Shown here: positions 1-11,410 of the stretch, in pieces
Layout of the letters: every line of letters begins with the position of its first letter
How positions within the stretch are numbered: the first letter of the stretch is position 1
Source: Ichthyophthirius multifiliis
Taxonomy: Eukaryota > Ciliophora > Oligohymenophorea > Hymenostomatida
DNA: 27,791 nucleotides
Direction: 5' to 3'
Assembly: GCF_000220395.1 (NCBI RefSeq)
Contig: NW_004087596.1
Location: 1 to 27,791 of the forward strand
The notes under the pieces: model-generated
Seen by the model: the letters and a program-made list of their open reading frames with translations, nothing else
The model's database searches: none
Told to the model about the DNA's origin: nothing
Position numbers and translations under genes: made by a program

Positions 1-235
1 AATAATAAAAATAATAATAATAATATATATAATAATATTAATAATAATAATAATAATAATTATTACTTTATATTATTTTATATTTAAAATTTTTATTTAA
101 AATAAATAATACATAAAATCCATAGTTTTTTATTAAATAACCTAAAAATATAATATTTTAATAAAGTAGTTTTAATCTATATTAAAGTACTTTTATTTTA
201 TTATATATTTTTTTTATATATTTTTCTGATTTTGT

Positions 236-397
236 TCAAATCCATTATTTTTTTTCAAAATATTTTTTTATAAAATAAAATGTAATTAAATGTGCAGATC
301 CGCAAAGAAAACCTTGAATTAACGGCTTTAAAATGGTATTTTCTATTTATTCTTCATTTTCTGTTGAGAATAATTATTTAATTTAATTAAAATCCAT
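236..397 (-). CDS. Small 53-residue protein with one hydrophobic segment, unknown
   Basis: ATG at 397-395 and TGA at 238-236 give an uninterrupted 53-codon frame under the ciliate code (TAA/TAG = Gln). The N-terminal half is polar and acidic (residues 1-20, including STENEEQ). Residues about 23-43 are hydrophobic with small residues (ILKPLIQGFLCGSAHLI) and could form one membrane helix. The tail is basic and ends KKYFEKKQWI. The codons fall exactly on an island of higher G+C (about 290-380) in otherwise featureless A+T sequence, which supports real coding. The layout resembles small tail-anchored mitochondrial or ER proteins, but I recognise no family. It may be a terminal exon of a longer gene, because a possible acceptor (CTCAACAG) lies just inside the frame. 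Confidence 0.45.
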
Positions 398-845
398 ACT
401 TAATTGTCTTGTAATTAAATTTTTTTTATTTTTATTACTTTATTTATTTATAATTATATATTTTATATCTAAAAATTTTTTAAATTTATTTTTATTTTAT
501 TAAAAAAATATTAGATTTATTTATATAAAGGTAATTTTTAAAAAAAAACTTATTTAATTTATATCTGTGTATACTTAGAAAACTTTATTCTATTTCTAAT
601 TTATATATAAATAAAACTACATATTGAATATTATTATTATTTATTTAAAAAAAATATATAATTTTTTTTATTATTAAATATAATAATGTTTTAACATTAA
701 AAAATATTGTGTTTATTTTTTTTTTATAATATATTAAATATAAACTATTTAATATTGATAATATATATAAAAATTTATATGAATAAAAAATTTCAATATT
801 TAATCATATATATTAAAATTTATTTTTTTATAATTAAAATTATAG
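398..845. other. A+T-rich intergenic stretch
   Basis: No open frame with coding-like composition, no RNA-gene signature and no long repeat is visible here. The sequence is homopolymer-rich A+T. It separates two minus-strand genes and would hold the promoter of the small downstream gene and the 3' end of its neighbour. Confidence 0.4.
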
Positions 846-1433
846 TCATTTTAATTATTTCTATGCTTTAAAATTACTTAATTATTCAACTCTATCTAAG
901 AATTATAAATATTATTTCTATATTTATTAATTATCATTTACGTTTTCAATTTATGGACTTTTTTATTCTTAATTAATTTAAAATTTTTAAAGATTTATAT
1001 TTTATTTTTAAATATAAGTCTTAAAATCAAGAACATTATTTTATTTTTTATTTTTATTACTTTAAAAACTAAAACTTAATTGGCTGTCCTATAAATGTTC
1101 AAAAGTAGGTTTTTTAGTTAAAATACGAAATTAATTTATAGGTGAATTATATTATTAACTGTATGTTTAATTTATACTATTGTTTTCTGTAATTTATCTT
1201 TCATTATATCGTTTGAATTGTGGTGGATATATTTATTCAGAAACTTAGGTACTTTAGCTTTTAAACCTTTAAGGAGTTTAAATAACTGGTAATTTTATAA
1301 TCTTTTCATCAATTGAATCAGTGTTTTTTTATAGGGAAACATATTACGAAGGATTTTGTGAAAGTGCATGAATCATACCTTCTTTTGTTATTGTTGAAGT
1401 TTTTCCTCTAAATTTTTATTGAAAACTACTCAT
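846..1433 (-). CDS. Hypothetical Gln-rich protein, 195 aa
   Basis: ATG (1433-1431) to TGA (848-846) is a single open frame of 196 codons under the ciliate code. The encoded protein is polar and Gln/Ser/Asn-rich. Its N-terminal third is basic (RGKTSTITKEG near residue 10). The middle holds Pro-containing segments (LPVIQTPQRFKSQST, IYPPQFKRY, ILTKKPTFEHLQD). The C-terminal third is a Gln-rich, probably helical stretch ending in NFKAQKQLK. I see no enzyme motif, signal peptide or membrane segment. It looks like a disordered ciliate protein of unknown role. The frame coincides with a local rise in G+C (about 1080-1400). A second in-frame ATG lies at 1376, so the start could be 19 codons further in. 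Unspliced, and I cannot exclude upstream exons. Confidence 0.5.
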
Positions 1434-1948
1434 TTTTTATATTTTATTATTTTTATTATAATAATTTTTTTAGTATTTTAATTTTACCATAAATTAATAT
1501 AAATATTTTTAATATAATGTTTATTTAATAACACTATTTTTTTTTTTTCATATATTAATTAAAATATATTAAAGCTATATATATTTAATATTTATTGCAA
1601 AAAAGCAAAACTTATTCAAAAATTAAAAATTTTAACAATATGAAAAATCTTAGAAATAATATAAATTAATATTTTAATAGCTTATAAATTAAATAACAAT
1701 AATATTAATTTTTTTTTATATATATATTAATAAATAAATAATGAATATTAAAAATAAAAAAATTATAAACTATTAAAATATAAATTAAAAACATACAAAA
1801 TTTATTTTTTTCTATATGAAACAATTTACAAAAATAAAAAATTATTGATTTGAAACTTAATATAAATAAATTAATATAAAATATAACCAAAAATATATAT
1901 AAAATAATAAATCTTTAAACAAATATAAATAAAAAAAATATAAAAAAA
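1434..1948. promoter_or_regulatory. Divergent intergenic region upstream of TOP3B
   Basis: This stretch lies between two gene starts that point away from each other, so it should contain both promoters. It is almost pure A+T with long T runs (about 1538-1549). I can identify no individual element. Short reading frames here are low-complexity and look like chance. Confidence 0.3.
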
Positions 1949-4256
1949 ATGTAAAATAAACACGATTTCCCTTCTTTAGGTGAATAAGAAGAAGAAATAA
2001 CATAAAAAAATAAAAAAAAGCAATAAAAAAATAACACTGTAAATTTAACTAACTTACCCGATTTTTTAGGTTGTTATTAATAACCTTAACAAAACTAAAA
2101 ATTTACATACTAAAAATAATCGCAAAATGATTAATATTAAATACACAATTAAAAACCGCAAAATAAAATAAAAAATTAAAATCGTCCATAGACAGATTAA
2201 TAAAATTATAAATAAAAAAATAATAATAATTAAAATTAAAAACAATTAAATAATAATAAATAATCTATTAATAATTAATAATTATATAATAATGAATATT
2301 AACAAAAATTTAATAATTAATATTAATAATAGTCAAACTATAATTAATAATAATAATAATAGGAATAATATATACCCAAAAAGTAAATATAACAACAAAC
2401 ATAATAATAATATGAAGAACACAAATAACAAAAACAACAAGAATAATATATACATAAAAAATAGCTATAATTTAAACCATAATAAAGTTTCCAAGAGTAA
2501 AAATACTTCGAATAAAATTAATAAGAAAGACAATAAAATAATAATAATTACTAAAAAAAAATAGAAGAATATAAACAACCAGAAGATCAATAATATTATT
2601 TAAATGAAGATCGCATATACTACTAACATAAAAATGCATTCCAAAACCAAAAACAAAATTCTTAAAATTTTCCCAAAGTACTCATGGTAACTGAAAAACC
2701 TTCAATTGCTAAAACACTCGCAGAAGCCCTTAGCGATGGCTCTTCAAGATAAAGGCAAGGTTATAGTAAATACTTACCCGTACACGAATTCTAAGGAAAT
2801 ATTTTCAATTAAAACGCATTTATTAGAATTACATCTGTTGCAGGACATGTATACAGTCTAGATTTTACAAGAGATTATTCTAATTGGGACCGAACAGATC
2901 CTATAGGTATAAAAAAAAAAACATATCAAATAAAATAATAATAATATAAAAGAACTATTCAAAGCAAAAACCTAAAAAATTGAATCGAACCCATAATAAA
3001 AAGTAATAAAACACCTTGAATAAGAATCTAAAGATTGCTCATATTTAGTTCTCTGGTTAGATAACGACCGAGAAGGTGAAAACATATGCTTTGAAGTAAA
3101 ACGTATATGTGAGCCTTAAATGATTAAAGAAAATACAAATAAACTATAAACACTGAGAGCTAAATTTTCTTCTTTGACTAAAAAAGATTTAAAAGAAGCA
3201 TATTAAAAAATCATTGATCCCCCAAATTTAAACGACTGTCTAGCCGTGGATGCCCGATAGATAATAGATTTAAAAGTCGGAGTCGCTTTTTCGAGATTTT
3301 AAACTACTTATTTTAGGAAAAAATATCCAGATTTAAATGAGAAAATGATCACTTATGGACCATGCTAGACTCCAACTTTGGGTTTTTGTGTAAGAAGGGA
3401 AGACGAGATAAAAAGTTTTAAGCCCAAACTATTTTATAGGCTACTTATATAATTTAGGAAAAAGGATGAGTAAATAGATACTTAGGCAGTTTTTGAAAAT
3501 GGAAATATTTTCAATTAATAAGAAGCTAATTCACTTTTGACAAAAATTATTAAATAAAAAGAAGGATAAGTTTTTGATGTTTTCTCGGAAAAAGGCATCA
3601 AAGGAAGACCTGAAGGTTTAAATACTGTCTAATTGTTAAAAATGGGATCTTCTTATTTACATTTGAGCCCTTAATAGACTATGCATGTCGCTGAAAAGTT
3701 ATATCTTTAAGGATTTATTACTTATCCAAGAACTGAATCAACATCATATGCAAAAAACTTCCCATTTGAAGATATATGTAGAAGCTTATGTTAATTGAAA
3801 AACTCTTAAGTGTCTTAAGATGCATAATTATTATTCCGAAACGGTATATATAAGCCTAAATAAGGGGTTGATATTGGAGATCATCCGCCAATAACTCCCA
3901 CTAATTACGTTCCTTCAAATAACTAATTAAGAAATGAAGAATCAAACTTATATGAATATGTCTGTAAACATTTTATGGCTTCGATTTCTGCAGATTGTTC
4001 TTTTATGAAAAGTTAAATTAGTATTAACGTAAATGGATTAAATTTTAAATGCACAGGAGTATAAATTATAAATAAAGGATTTATAGAAATAATGGACTGG
4101 ATATCAATAAGTGAAAATAACCTTCCTATAGGTATACTTAAAGGAAATAAGGTAGAAATTACAACAACAAGATTAGAATAAGAATATTAAACTCCACCAG
4201 GTTATCTGACGGAAACTGAATTAATTAATTTAATGGAAAAAAATAAAATAGGTAAA

Positions 4257-4319
<63 letters not shown>

Positions 4320-5496
4320 TTATTTATTTATAAAATTTATATTTATTTAAATTTTATTTTTTATTTTAATATATATCTTCCTATTTTTTTAAAGGTACTG
4401 ACGCTTCTTTAGCTACACATATTAATACTATATGTGAGAGAGAATATGTTAAAATTTCTGGAAACAATAGATAATTAATTCCTTCTGATATGGGTAGATG
4501 TTTAATTAAAGGTTATCAATTAATCGATGAATCATTAGTTTTACCAGAAATAAGAAGTTAAATTGAAAACTAAGTTGATTAAATAGCTAAAGGATGTAAA
4601 AATTTTAAAGATGTATTGAATGAAAGTTTATAATTATTTGAATAGAAATTTAAAAACTTTGTATTGAATATTTAAAAAATAGATTCATTATTCTCTTCTT
4701 ATTATAAGAATGTTGAAGATTAATTAGTCTAAGCCAAACCATTCAGTAAATGTGGATAATGTAAAAGATTTATGAAAATTATTGAAAAAGCCGGGAAGTT
4801 TTTTTGTGAATAATGTTAAATAAACCTAATTGTTCCGACAGGAGGAAAATATAAAATTGTTGGAGAAAAAGTAAATACATATATATATATATATATATTT
4901 AATTTATATAAAAAAAAAAAATAGTATTGCCCTTATGACGGATATTAAGTAGTTTTTTTCACTTCGGCTAATCCACCTAACGTATCTTTTGATTTATGTC
5001 CTAAATGTTACACTTAATCGCCTTTAATTGATAGTGATTAAGTTACTTGTTCTATATGTACTAATGAATAATGTTAATATTCAACTAATAATCGTGTAAT
5101 TATTTTATTTTATAAAAATTTATTTAACGAATAAAGTATTTAAAAAATTGTTATTTATGTGAATTTGGGGAAATTGTACTAGAACCACAAGTTGCCTAGA
5201 AAATAGCAGTAATGTGTAATGAATGTTGGTGTTAATGGTCTATTTCTGCTAATATTAAAGATATTAAAGTTAATAAAAAATAAAATTGTTAAGTTTGTAC
5301 TTCTTTTTTAGTTTCCTTTAAACATATTTAAGATAATAAGAAAACTGTTTAAGGTAATTAAGAGAAAAATAAACTTTAGAAAGAATTATATGAGAATGTT
5401 TGTTTTTTTTGTGATGAAGAGTTAAGCAAGGAATTAAAAATTACGTAATACACAGAAAAGAAGAATAGAAGAAATAGAAAACATACAAAAAAATGA
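1949..5496 (+). CDS. TOP3B: DNA/RNA topoisomerase III-beta with Gln-rich N-terminal extension
   Basis: Type IA topoisomerase, which nicks and passes single strands through a 5'-phosphotyrosine link. Five exons: 1949-2906, 2953-4251, 4395-4870, 4925-5095, 5137-5496; TGA stop; about 1087 aa. Residues 1-245 are a Gln/Asn-rich extension beginning [11 protein letters not shown]. The family core starts at [10 protein letters not shown] (around 246), followed by [15 protein letters not shown] and DPIELF. The Toprim acidic motif LDNDREGE has Asp356, Asp358 and Glu360. The catalytic Tyr is about 577 in [19 protein letters not shown] follows the third intron junction. The C terminus carries Cys pairs (CGQC, CEQC, CPKC, CSIC, CYLC, CNEC, CQVC, CFFC), as in animal TOP3B zinc fingers, but no RGG box; it ends basic ([10 protein letters not shown]). 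The core matches the beta class, not alpha. The start was chosen because the only frame leading into the core without TGA opens at the 1949 ATG; all other upstream ATGs are in another frame. Confidence 0.9.
4263..4320. repeat. (TA)n microsatellite in a TOP3B intron
   Basis: About 58 bases of nearly perfect TA dinucleotide, interrupted once (GTA near 4301). It lies inside the 143-base intron 4252-4394, the longest intron of this gene. The splice sites on both sides (GTAAAA and TTTAAAG) are intact and restore the IGTDAS motif. Confidence 0.9.
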
Positions 5497-5677
5497 TTTT
5501 TTTTATCTTATATAATAAAGTAATATTATTTTAAAAAAAATATTTATTTGAAAAAAAAATCTAAATAATTTATTAATATTATTATTAAATTTTATTACAA
5601 AATAATATAAAAAATTAAAAAAAATAAATATATTTTATTACAAAATATCAATTATTTTTAATTTGAAAAATAAATAA

Positions 5678-7033
5678 TCATTTTCCAAATCTATTTCCTG
5701 CCCCTTTCTCATTTTCGTCTTTCCAATCATCCCAATAACGTTTTTCTTCTTATTTTTAATCTGCAGCAGAATCTCTGTCTGAATCTTCATCTTCTTATTT
5801 TTTTTTTTATATTTCAGCTTATTTTTATGCTTCCTCCTATTTTTTCATATTAGCAATTTCAAGATCTGCTAATTAATCTAAAGTAACAGTAGGCATAGTA
5901 GTACCTGGTGTAAAAACCTATTAATTAAAAAATTATAAATTTATATAACTAAAATAATAATAATTTTATATATATATATATACTTGTCTTTATAATTCTT
6001 ATCTAAGACCTGGTTATACACAACCATCGCAAATATATTTCCCTTATTTAGAATCAAACATATATGGAGTGGATTTTTCATCTGGTTTCTTTTTTATTTT
6101 ATTTATTAAAATAAATAAATATCTTTTATTTATATATACGTATTTTATTTAATTACTGCTATTTAAACCATTTTAGGTTTAGGTAAAGGTTTACTCATTT
6201 ATTTTTCATGTTCTGCTTTTAATTTCGGGTCTTTTTCAATTGCTTCTTTATATTATAGAATTTCTATTTCTTATATATTTGAACGTAAAGTATCAATTGC
6301 TTTGTACATGCAAATTTTCATTTATATAAAAATTGTTTCTTTAGCATCTTTCTCATCATTTAATTTTTCCAAATTCTATTTTAAACAAAAAAAAATTATG
6401 TATTTTATATATTTAAACAAACATATTTTTTATATTTTTATAAAATATTTATATAAAATACATTTAATTTATTTTCTAATGCTTTTTAATCTTTAAATGA
6501 TTATATCTTTTCATCTCTTGTAATAGAATAATTTCCATCATCACTGAGATTTTTCCAATATTTTTTAAGCTGTTTTAAATATTTTTATAATAAAAAATAA
6601 AATAAAATAAAATTAAATAAATAAAAAATATAAAAATAATATATATATGTATAAATATAAATACATCTTTTGGAACTAAATCATAATGATTTAATAATTT
6701 AAGATATTCACTTAAATAAACTTAAGAAAATTCTAGTTTATTAAGCCTTTCTTTTATTATTTTACCATATACCTATCCCATATAAAAAGGAAGAAGTAAA
6801 TATTTAAGATTTTCAGGTTAGATTTCTTCTAATGATTCATTAGCAGAAAATAATGAATTACTAATAATTTATTTTTGTAATTTAGAAAAATCCGAAATTG
6901 TGCCTTCATAAGACACTATTCCTTAATCACTACCTGCTTCTTCGTAAGTGAAATATCTTTTTTGTAATTTAGTGAATTCTTCAGATATTTATTCGGGTGT
7001 TAATTAAGTGTCTTCTCCGCTTTATTAATCCAT
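5678..7033 (-). CDS. TAP42: TAP42/alpha4 (IGBP1-like) PP2A-associated regulatory protein
   Basis: Binds catalytic subunits of PP2A-type phosphatases and links them to TOR signalling in yeast and animals. Five exons on the minus strand: 7033-6665, 6569-6462, 6375-6157, 6088-5984, 5917-5678; about 346 aa, close to human alpha4 (339). Diagnostic segments: LKYLLLPFYMGQ and YLSEYLKLLNHYDL in the helical N-terminal domain (residues about 75-118), KPLPKPKM before the linker, VFTPGTTMPTVTLDQL after the last intron, and the C-terminal signature DDWKDENEKGAGNR. The linker holds YICDGC, a single Cys pair that I do not associate with the family. The donor of intron 3 could be 6168 or 6156; both keep frame, and I prefer 6156 (GTAATT). 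It converges tail-to-tail with TOP3B, with only 181 bases between the stops. Confidence 0.88.
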
Positions 7034-7500
7034 TTTTTTTTTATTTTTTATTTTATATTTTTTCTTTTTTTTAAAGAAATAAAAAAAATATAAACAAATT
7101 TAATATTATTTACATATTTATTTATATTCAAAAATAAGATTATATAAATTAATAATAATTATTAATATATATATATGATAAATATATATAATAAATTATT
7201 TTTTTTTTATTTAATATTATAAATTTTAATTTTTTATGTTTTATAGAAATTTTATCATTTGAGAAAGATTCATAAATATTTACTTATTTTTATATTCTTA
7301 AATAATTTAAATTTAAAATTCTATTCATTTAAAAATAATTTTTAAAAAACAATATATAAATATTACTTTAACAAATAATAATGTTTATTTCATTTATTTT
7401 TTGCAAAATGAAAAAATAGAAAAATTCATAAAAAAAAAAAAATTCATTTTAACCTGTATTTTTTTTTTTTGAAATAAATAAAAAAACAAATAAAAAAAAA
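7034..7500. other. A+T-rich intergenic stretch
   Basis: Nothing coding-like on either strand. It contains long A and T runs and lies upstream of the TAP42-like gene, so it should hold that gene's promoter and the 3' end of the next minus-strand gene. Confidence 0.35.
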
Positions 7501-8325
7501 TCATTATTTAGTAAAATGATTTCCTTTAAGAAAATTATCAAAATCTGATATTTTCCATTAAAAGTCATTTCCAACAAATATTTTTTTGAAAATATTTTAA
7601 TAACTCGCTTAATTATTAATCGAAAAGATCCATCCTTTTAAATTTTCTGGGCTTATTTATTCATCTCCAGGGTCACTTTCAAACACAACCTTATGAGTTT
7701 AATTCATTTTCGAATTTTCTCCAGCAATAATATTACCATATTAATCTTCCAAATACAATTTATTTGGTGAGCTAAAATATTAAACTATTTAAATTACAGG
7801 CTTATTTCCACTATAAGGTCCAAAATTAAACATAGAAAATCCCTATTATTTTTATTAATAAATATTAAAATTAATGTGATTAATCAAACTAAGTCCTTAT
7901 TTTTATAAATTAGCGGGATTCTTTTATCTATCAAAAACCACTCCTAAATGAACACTAAAATCTGCATATGTTTATTCTATAGATTCTTCTGCATGTATTT
8001 GCTTTATTGTTAAATTATTATCTTTAATAAATGCAAATGAATTTTTTATTTTCCTATATAGCTAAGGTTCAACTGATTCTTCGAAAAAATCAAGATCTTA
8101 TTATTAAAAAGCTTCCAAAAATTAAGAATAAGCAAATTTAAAACCTTAATCAATATTACTAGAAAATATCTAGTGTAATATAGTATATATAAATTGCGTT
8201 TTTTAAATATCTATTGTGGCTGGAATTCCACTAAAATTATATGGAATAAATAATTTAAATTATTAGTCTGATATTTGATACACTAATTTATTTGTATTAA
8301 ATTTATAAAGTTTTTTTATAAACAT
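7501..8325 (-). CDS. Tim44-like / mitoribosomal mL45-like domain protein (tentative)
   Basis: One unbroken frame, ATG 8325-8323 to TGA 7503-7501, 274 aa. No intron is needed. The N terminus is short and basic (MFIKKLYKFNTNK), as in a mitochondrial presequence. From about residue 62 the pattern FAYSQFLEAFQQQDLDFFEE, then a cluster of basic and aromatic residues (LYRKIKNSF), resembles the helical start of Tim44-like domains, which sit at mitochondrial import motors and in mL45/Mba1. The C-terminal half is beta-rich and ends WKISDFDNFLKGNHF, like the last strand and helix of that fold. This is a pattern judgement from sequence order and not a motif match, so the family is uncertain. The gene lies 176 codon-free bases or more from both neighbours and is on the same strand as TAP42. 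Confidence 0.6.
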
Positions 8326-8657
8326 TTTTAATTTTAGATAAATATTATATAAATATATTTTAAAAAATTATTATAATATACAAAAAAGAATAATCATAAT
8401 TATAAAGAAATAATAAAATAAATATGAAAATTAATATATATAAAATAATTATATATATTTGTATTAAAAACTATATATATATATATAAATATAAATATAT
8501 ATATATTTATATATTTATTTATATATTTATATATTTGTATATTTATATATTTATATTTTTTTCATTTTTTTCGAAAATTTTTAAATTTTTCTTAATATTA
8601 ATTTTAATTTAATTATATTTATTATTTATAATATAATTATAAAATATTTTTAAAAAC
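8326..8657. other. Low-complexity TATA/TTTA-rich intergenic stretch
   Basis: Holds repeated TATATATTTATA-type words around 8460-8550. The plus-strand reading 8424-8612 translates only to Ile/Tyr/Lys/Phe repeats and is not a gene. It separates two minus-strand genes. Confidence 0.5.
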
Positions 8658-9674
8658 TCAATATTTTTAATTTTAATAATTAATATCATTTATTTTAAAT
8701 TTAACTAATTATTTATCAACAATACCATTTATTCTATTATTTTATTAATTTAATTTTCTTTCAATTAAATATGCAACATTTATTAATCCTTTGATTCTCT
8801 ATTTACTTTCATATTATCTCTAAATTTTATTTTTAACTTTTAAAAATTCAATATTATAAAAAGGATTTTAATATTCTAATACTTTTTTTTTATCCCTCAT
8901 ATATTTAAGTTAAGCTAAATGTTAAATATTATAAACCATATCTTCTTATCTTATAGGATTATTCATTTCAAAATAAGTATTATATCCATGTTCAAAATCC
9001 TTATCAATAGAAATATAATTTTAGCCTTTCTCATCAATATTTTTCTAAGAAATTAATTATAGTCCTTTCTTATGTTTCAAAGATTTATAAAATTAATTAT
9101 TTATTAGAGTATTTTAGGCTTCATATTCTTATAAATAATTTCTTTTTTTAAAATCGCTGTTATTATTTATGCACATTAAAGTGAAATTTCCAGTAAACTT
9201 ACTTTTTTTAAAAAAAGGACTCCCCGAAAATTTTGAAAAAGATTTTTATTATTAAGTTGTAGTAGTGCTGTTTGTTTTTTCGATTTTCTCTTATAATAAT
9301 TTTATATCTAATTGTTATAATTATTTAAGTTTTTTTGTAGAATTTTCTAATTCATTTTTAAATGCATCTATTCTTTTAGTATTACAATATTATAATATTT
9401 AGTCTATTTACTCTTTTTATGAAAAACTTTTTTTGTTTTTTGTTATTTATTGTATTACTTTTTATTATTATATTTATTTATTTTCTAAATTTTAATAGTT
9501 TATTTTTTTTATTGCATTTAAAAAGTTTATTGATTGTTTGCTTTTGTGTAAATAATCATCAAAATTGTTACTTATAGATTCATTAATTTAATCTAAAAAA
9601 GGTAAAGATTTTTTAATTTAAAAATTGCTAATATTAATTTAAATGTATTTGTTAATTTCTTTATTAGTTTTCAT
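8658..9674 (-). CDS. Hypothetical coiled-coil protein, 338 aa
   Basis: ATG 9674-9672 to TGA 8660-8658 is open for 339 codons with no intron needed. Residues about 60-140 are rich in Gln, Lys, Glu and Leu in a helical pattern (KRIDAFKNELEN, KLKQLQQLDIKLLQEKIEK) and probably form a coiled coil. A Thr/Gln stretch (TNSTTTTQQQ) follows, then a basic Phe/Ser segment (FSKFSGSPFFKKSKF). The C-terminal third is mixed charged (EDMVYNIQHLAQLKYM, then repeated KIQRQYESKQRIK). No signal peptide, membrane segment or catalytic motif is visible. I do not recognise a family. The regular codon pattern and lack of TGA over 1 kb support a real gene. Confidence 0.6.
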
Positions 9675-9886
9675 TTTATTTTAAAATATTAAATATTTTT
9701 TAATATTTAAGTATTTATTAATATAAATATGTAGAGTAAATATAAAAAATAAATTTTATTAAAATAATTAAAATAAAAATATAATTAATTATTTATTAAT
9801 AAAAAAAATAAAATATATAATTTATTGTAAATTAATAAATAAATTATTTTTATTTAAATATATATAAATAAATTAATATAATAAAT

Positions 9887-9887
<1 letters not shown>

Positions 9888-9938
<51 letters not shown>
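9888..9938. repeat. (TA)n-rich tract with TTTA interruptions
   Basis: A run of TA dinucleotides broken by TTTA words, lying just beyond the stop codon of the CWF19-like gene. It is simple-sequence DNA with no coding potential. Confidence 0.8.
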
Positions 9939-9939
<1 letters not shown>

Positions 9940-9959
9940 ACTTTTATTTATATTTTTAT

Positions 9960-11410
9960 TCATAACATTTTTGTCCAATCATATTCGTTCCATATTTTTT
10001 TAAATTCCTTTTTTTTATTTTCTAACTGTTCTTTATTTAATTTTTATGGATTTAGTACTTTAAGTTTTTCAATATTAAGAATCTGACAAATAATTTCATG
10101 AGCAAAATCATTTGAAAATTATTTTACTTTTTCCACAACATGAGCATATCCGAAAGAAAGGTTAAAATCTACATAAAAATAAGGGAATCCTTTAGGAATT
10201 TATTTCTAAATACCTCCTTATTCTTTTTTAATTACGTAAATTTTTTTATGTGTATTCCATTCTGATTCCATGTTTTCCATTGCTTACTTGAAATAAGCAC
10301 ATAATTCTCCCGTAGATTTTCTAGGTAAAACTATACATTCTAATACTAAATGCGGATTTTTTTTAATATGTGCTGCATTTTCAAAAAATAGCACTTCCAT
10401 GTCTTTTTTATCGAAACAATTTACAAGACATTTTTAAAAATTTCTTACTTCTTATAAAACATCATCATCTAATTCTGTTAAACTTGAATAATGTTCAAAA
10501 GGTATTATTTATCCATGAAATATATTTTCATATCTTTCTATATTCATATTATTTAATATATATAAATATATGTATAATTACATTTATTAGGAAATATAAA
10601 AGCTGTTTAATAACCTAAAGATATTATTTGTTCGGATAATAATTTATTATTAGAAACACAGTAATTACAGTTTTATATGCTTTTATTCATTTGTCCTTAT
10701 AAAAAACTTTATACTGTTTATTTCTTCTGTTGTTGCTTTTCTTAAATTTTGACTTATTTTTTGCTTTAATTTTTTCCTTCATAATTATCATAAGTAACTT
10801 ATTGATCTTCATATTCTTAATCTCTAAGTTCATCTGTATCATATACATTTTTATATTTTAAAAAAAACTCTGCTTAAGCTTAATCATAATTATGTAAATG
10901 CTAATTTTCTCTTTTTTCCAATTATATTGCTTTACGACTATATTCTAGAGGATTTTCGAATAATTTAATTGCTTTTTCCTACTCACTTTCTTCTTGAAAT
11001 TCAATACTACGATGATTTTGACGAAATTCTACTTAAAAAAATTTTTCTTAATTAATTAATAGTTTTTAGCATACTTATCCAACTTTTAATTTTTAACCTT
11101 TTTTTTCTTTAGAAATATAAAAAATAGTTAATTAATTTAGATATTTTTTTATTCTAACCATTGGAAAATTCATCCCATAATTAAGTACATAATTAAATTA
11201 AATTTTATTCTTAATGAAATGCTTCTTCAATAATTTATTGATTCTTATTATCTTTATTATTTTTATTGTCTTTTTTCCACTTAACTTTTTTAATTTATTT
11301 TATATATTAATTAATACTTTTTTTTGTTTTTAAATCTTTTTACTTGTTGAATTTAATTTTTCTTCTTTTAATGGTTTATCTTCAGATTTAATCTTTTTAT
11401 GTCCTAACAT
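9960..11410 (-). CDS. CWF19L2: CWF19-like protein (CwfJ domain), splicing/debranching cofactor
   Basis: CWF19/CwfJ proteins associate with late or disassembling spliceosomes and act with the lariat debranching enzyme. ATG 11410, TGA 9962-9960, with a clear 44-base intron (10581-10538); about 468 aa. The CwfJ N-part begins NCNYCVSNNKLLSEQIISLG, with its paired Cys, then IIPFEHYSS and FFENAAH followed by NPHLVLECIVLP (HIT-like strand). The C-part has KGFPYFYVDF and ends KIWNEYDWTKML, typical of the family end. The first 100 residues are Lys-rich and poorly conserved. An alternative there uses two tiny introns of 38 and 52 bases (total 90, so frame is regained) and gives a more acidic Gln/Asn-rich segment. 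I cannot decide between the two. CWF19L2 is a better guess than CWF19L1 because no N-terminal phosphatase-like domain is present. Confidence 0.85.

Noticed and set aside
1705-1890. Minus-strand frame of 61 codons, Phe/Ile/Tyr-rich
   Set aside because: Lies in the divergent spacer, has only A+T codons, and fits the chance length expected when TGA is the only stop.
2292-2564. Plus-strand Asn-rich frame of 90 codons ending at TAG
   Set aside because: It is the out-of-frame shadow of the Gln-rich N-terminal region of TOP3B. The overlapping frame opening at 1949 runs straight into the conserved core, and TAG is not a stop here.
8424-8612. Plus-strand frame of Ile/Tyr/Lys repeats
   Set aside because: Pure TATA/TTTA simple sequence with no coding bias.
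10370-10618. Plus-strand frame of 82 codons
   Set aside because: Antisense to the CwfJ domain of the CWF19-like gene, whose identity is clear.
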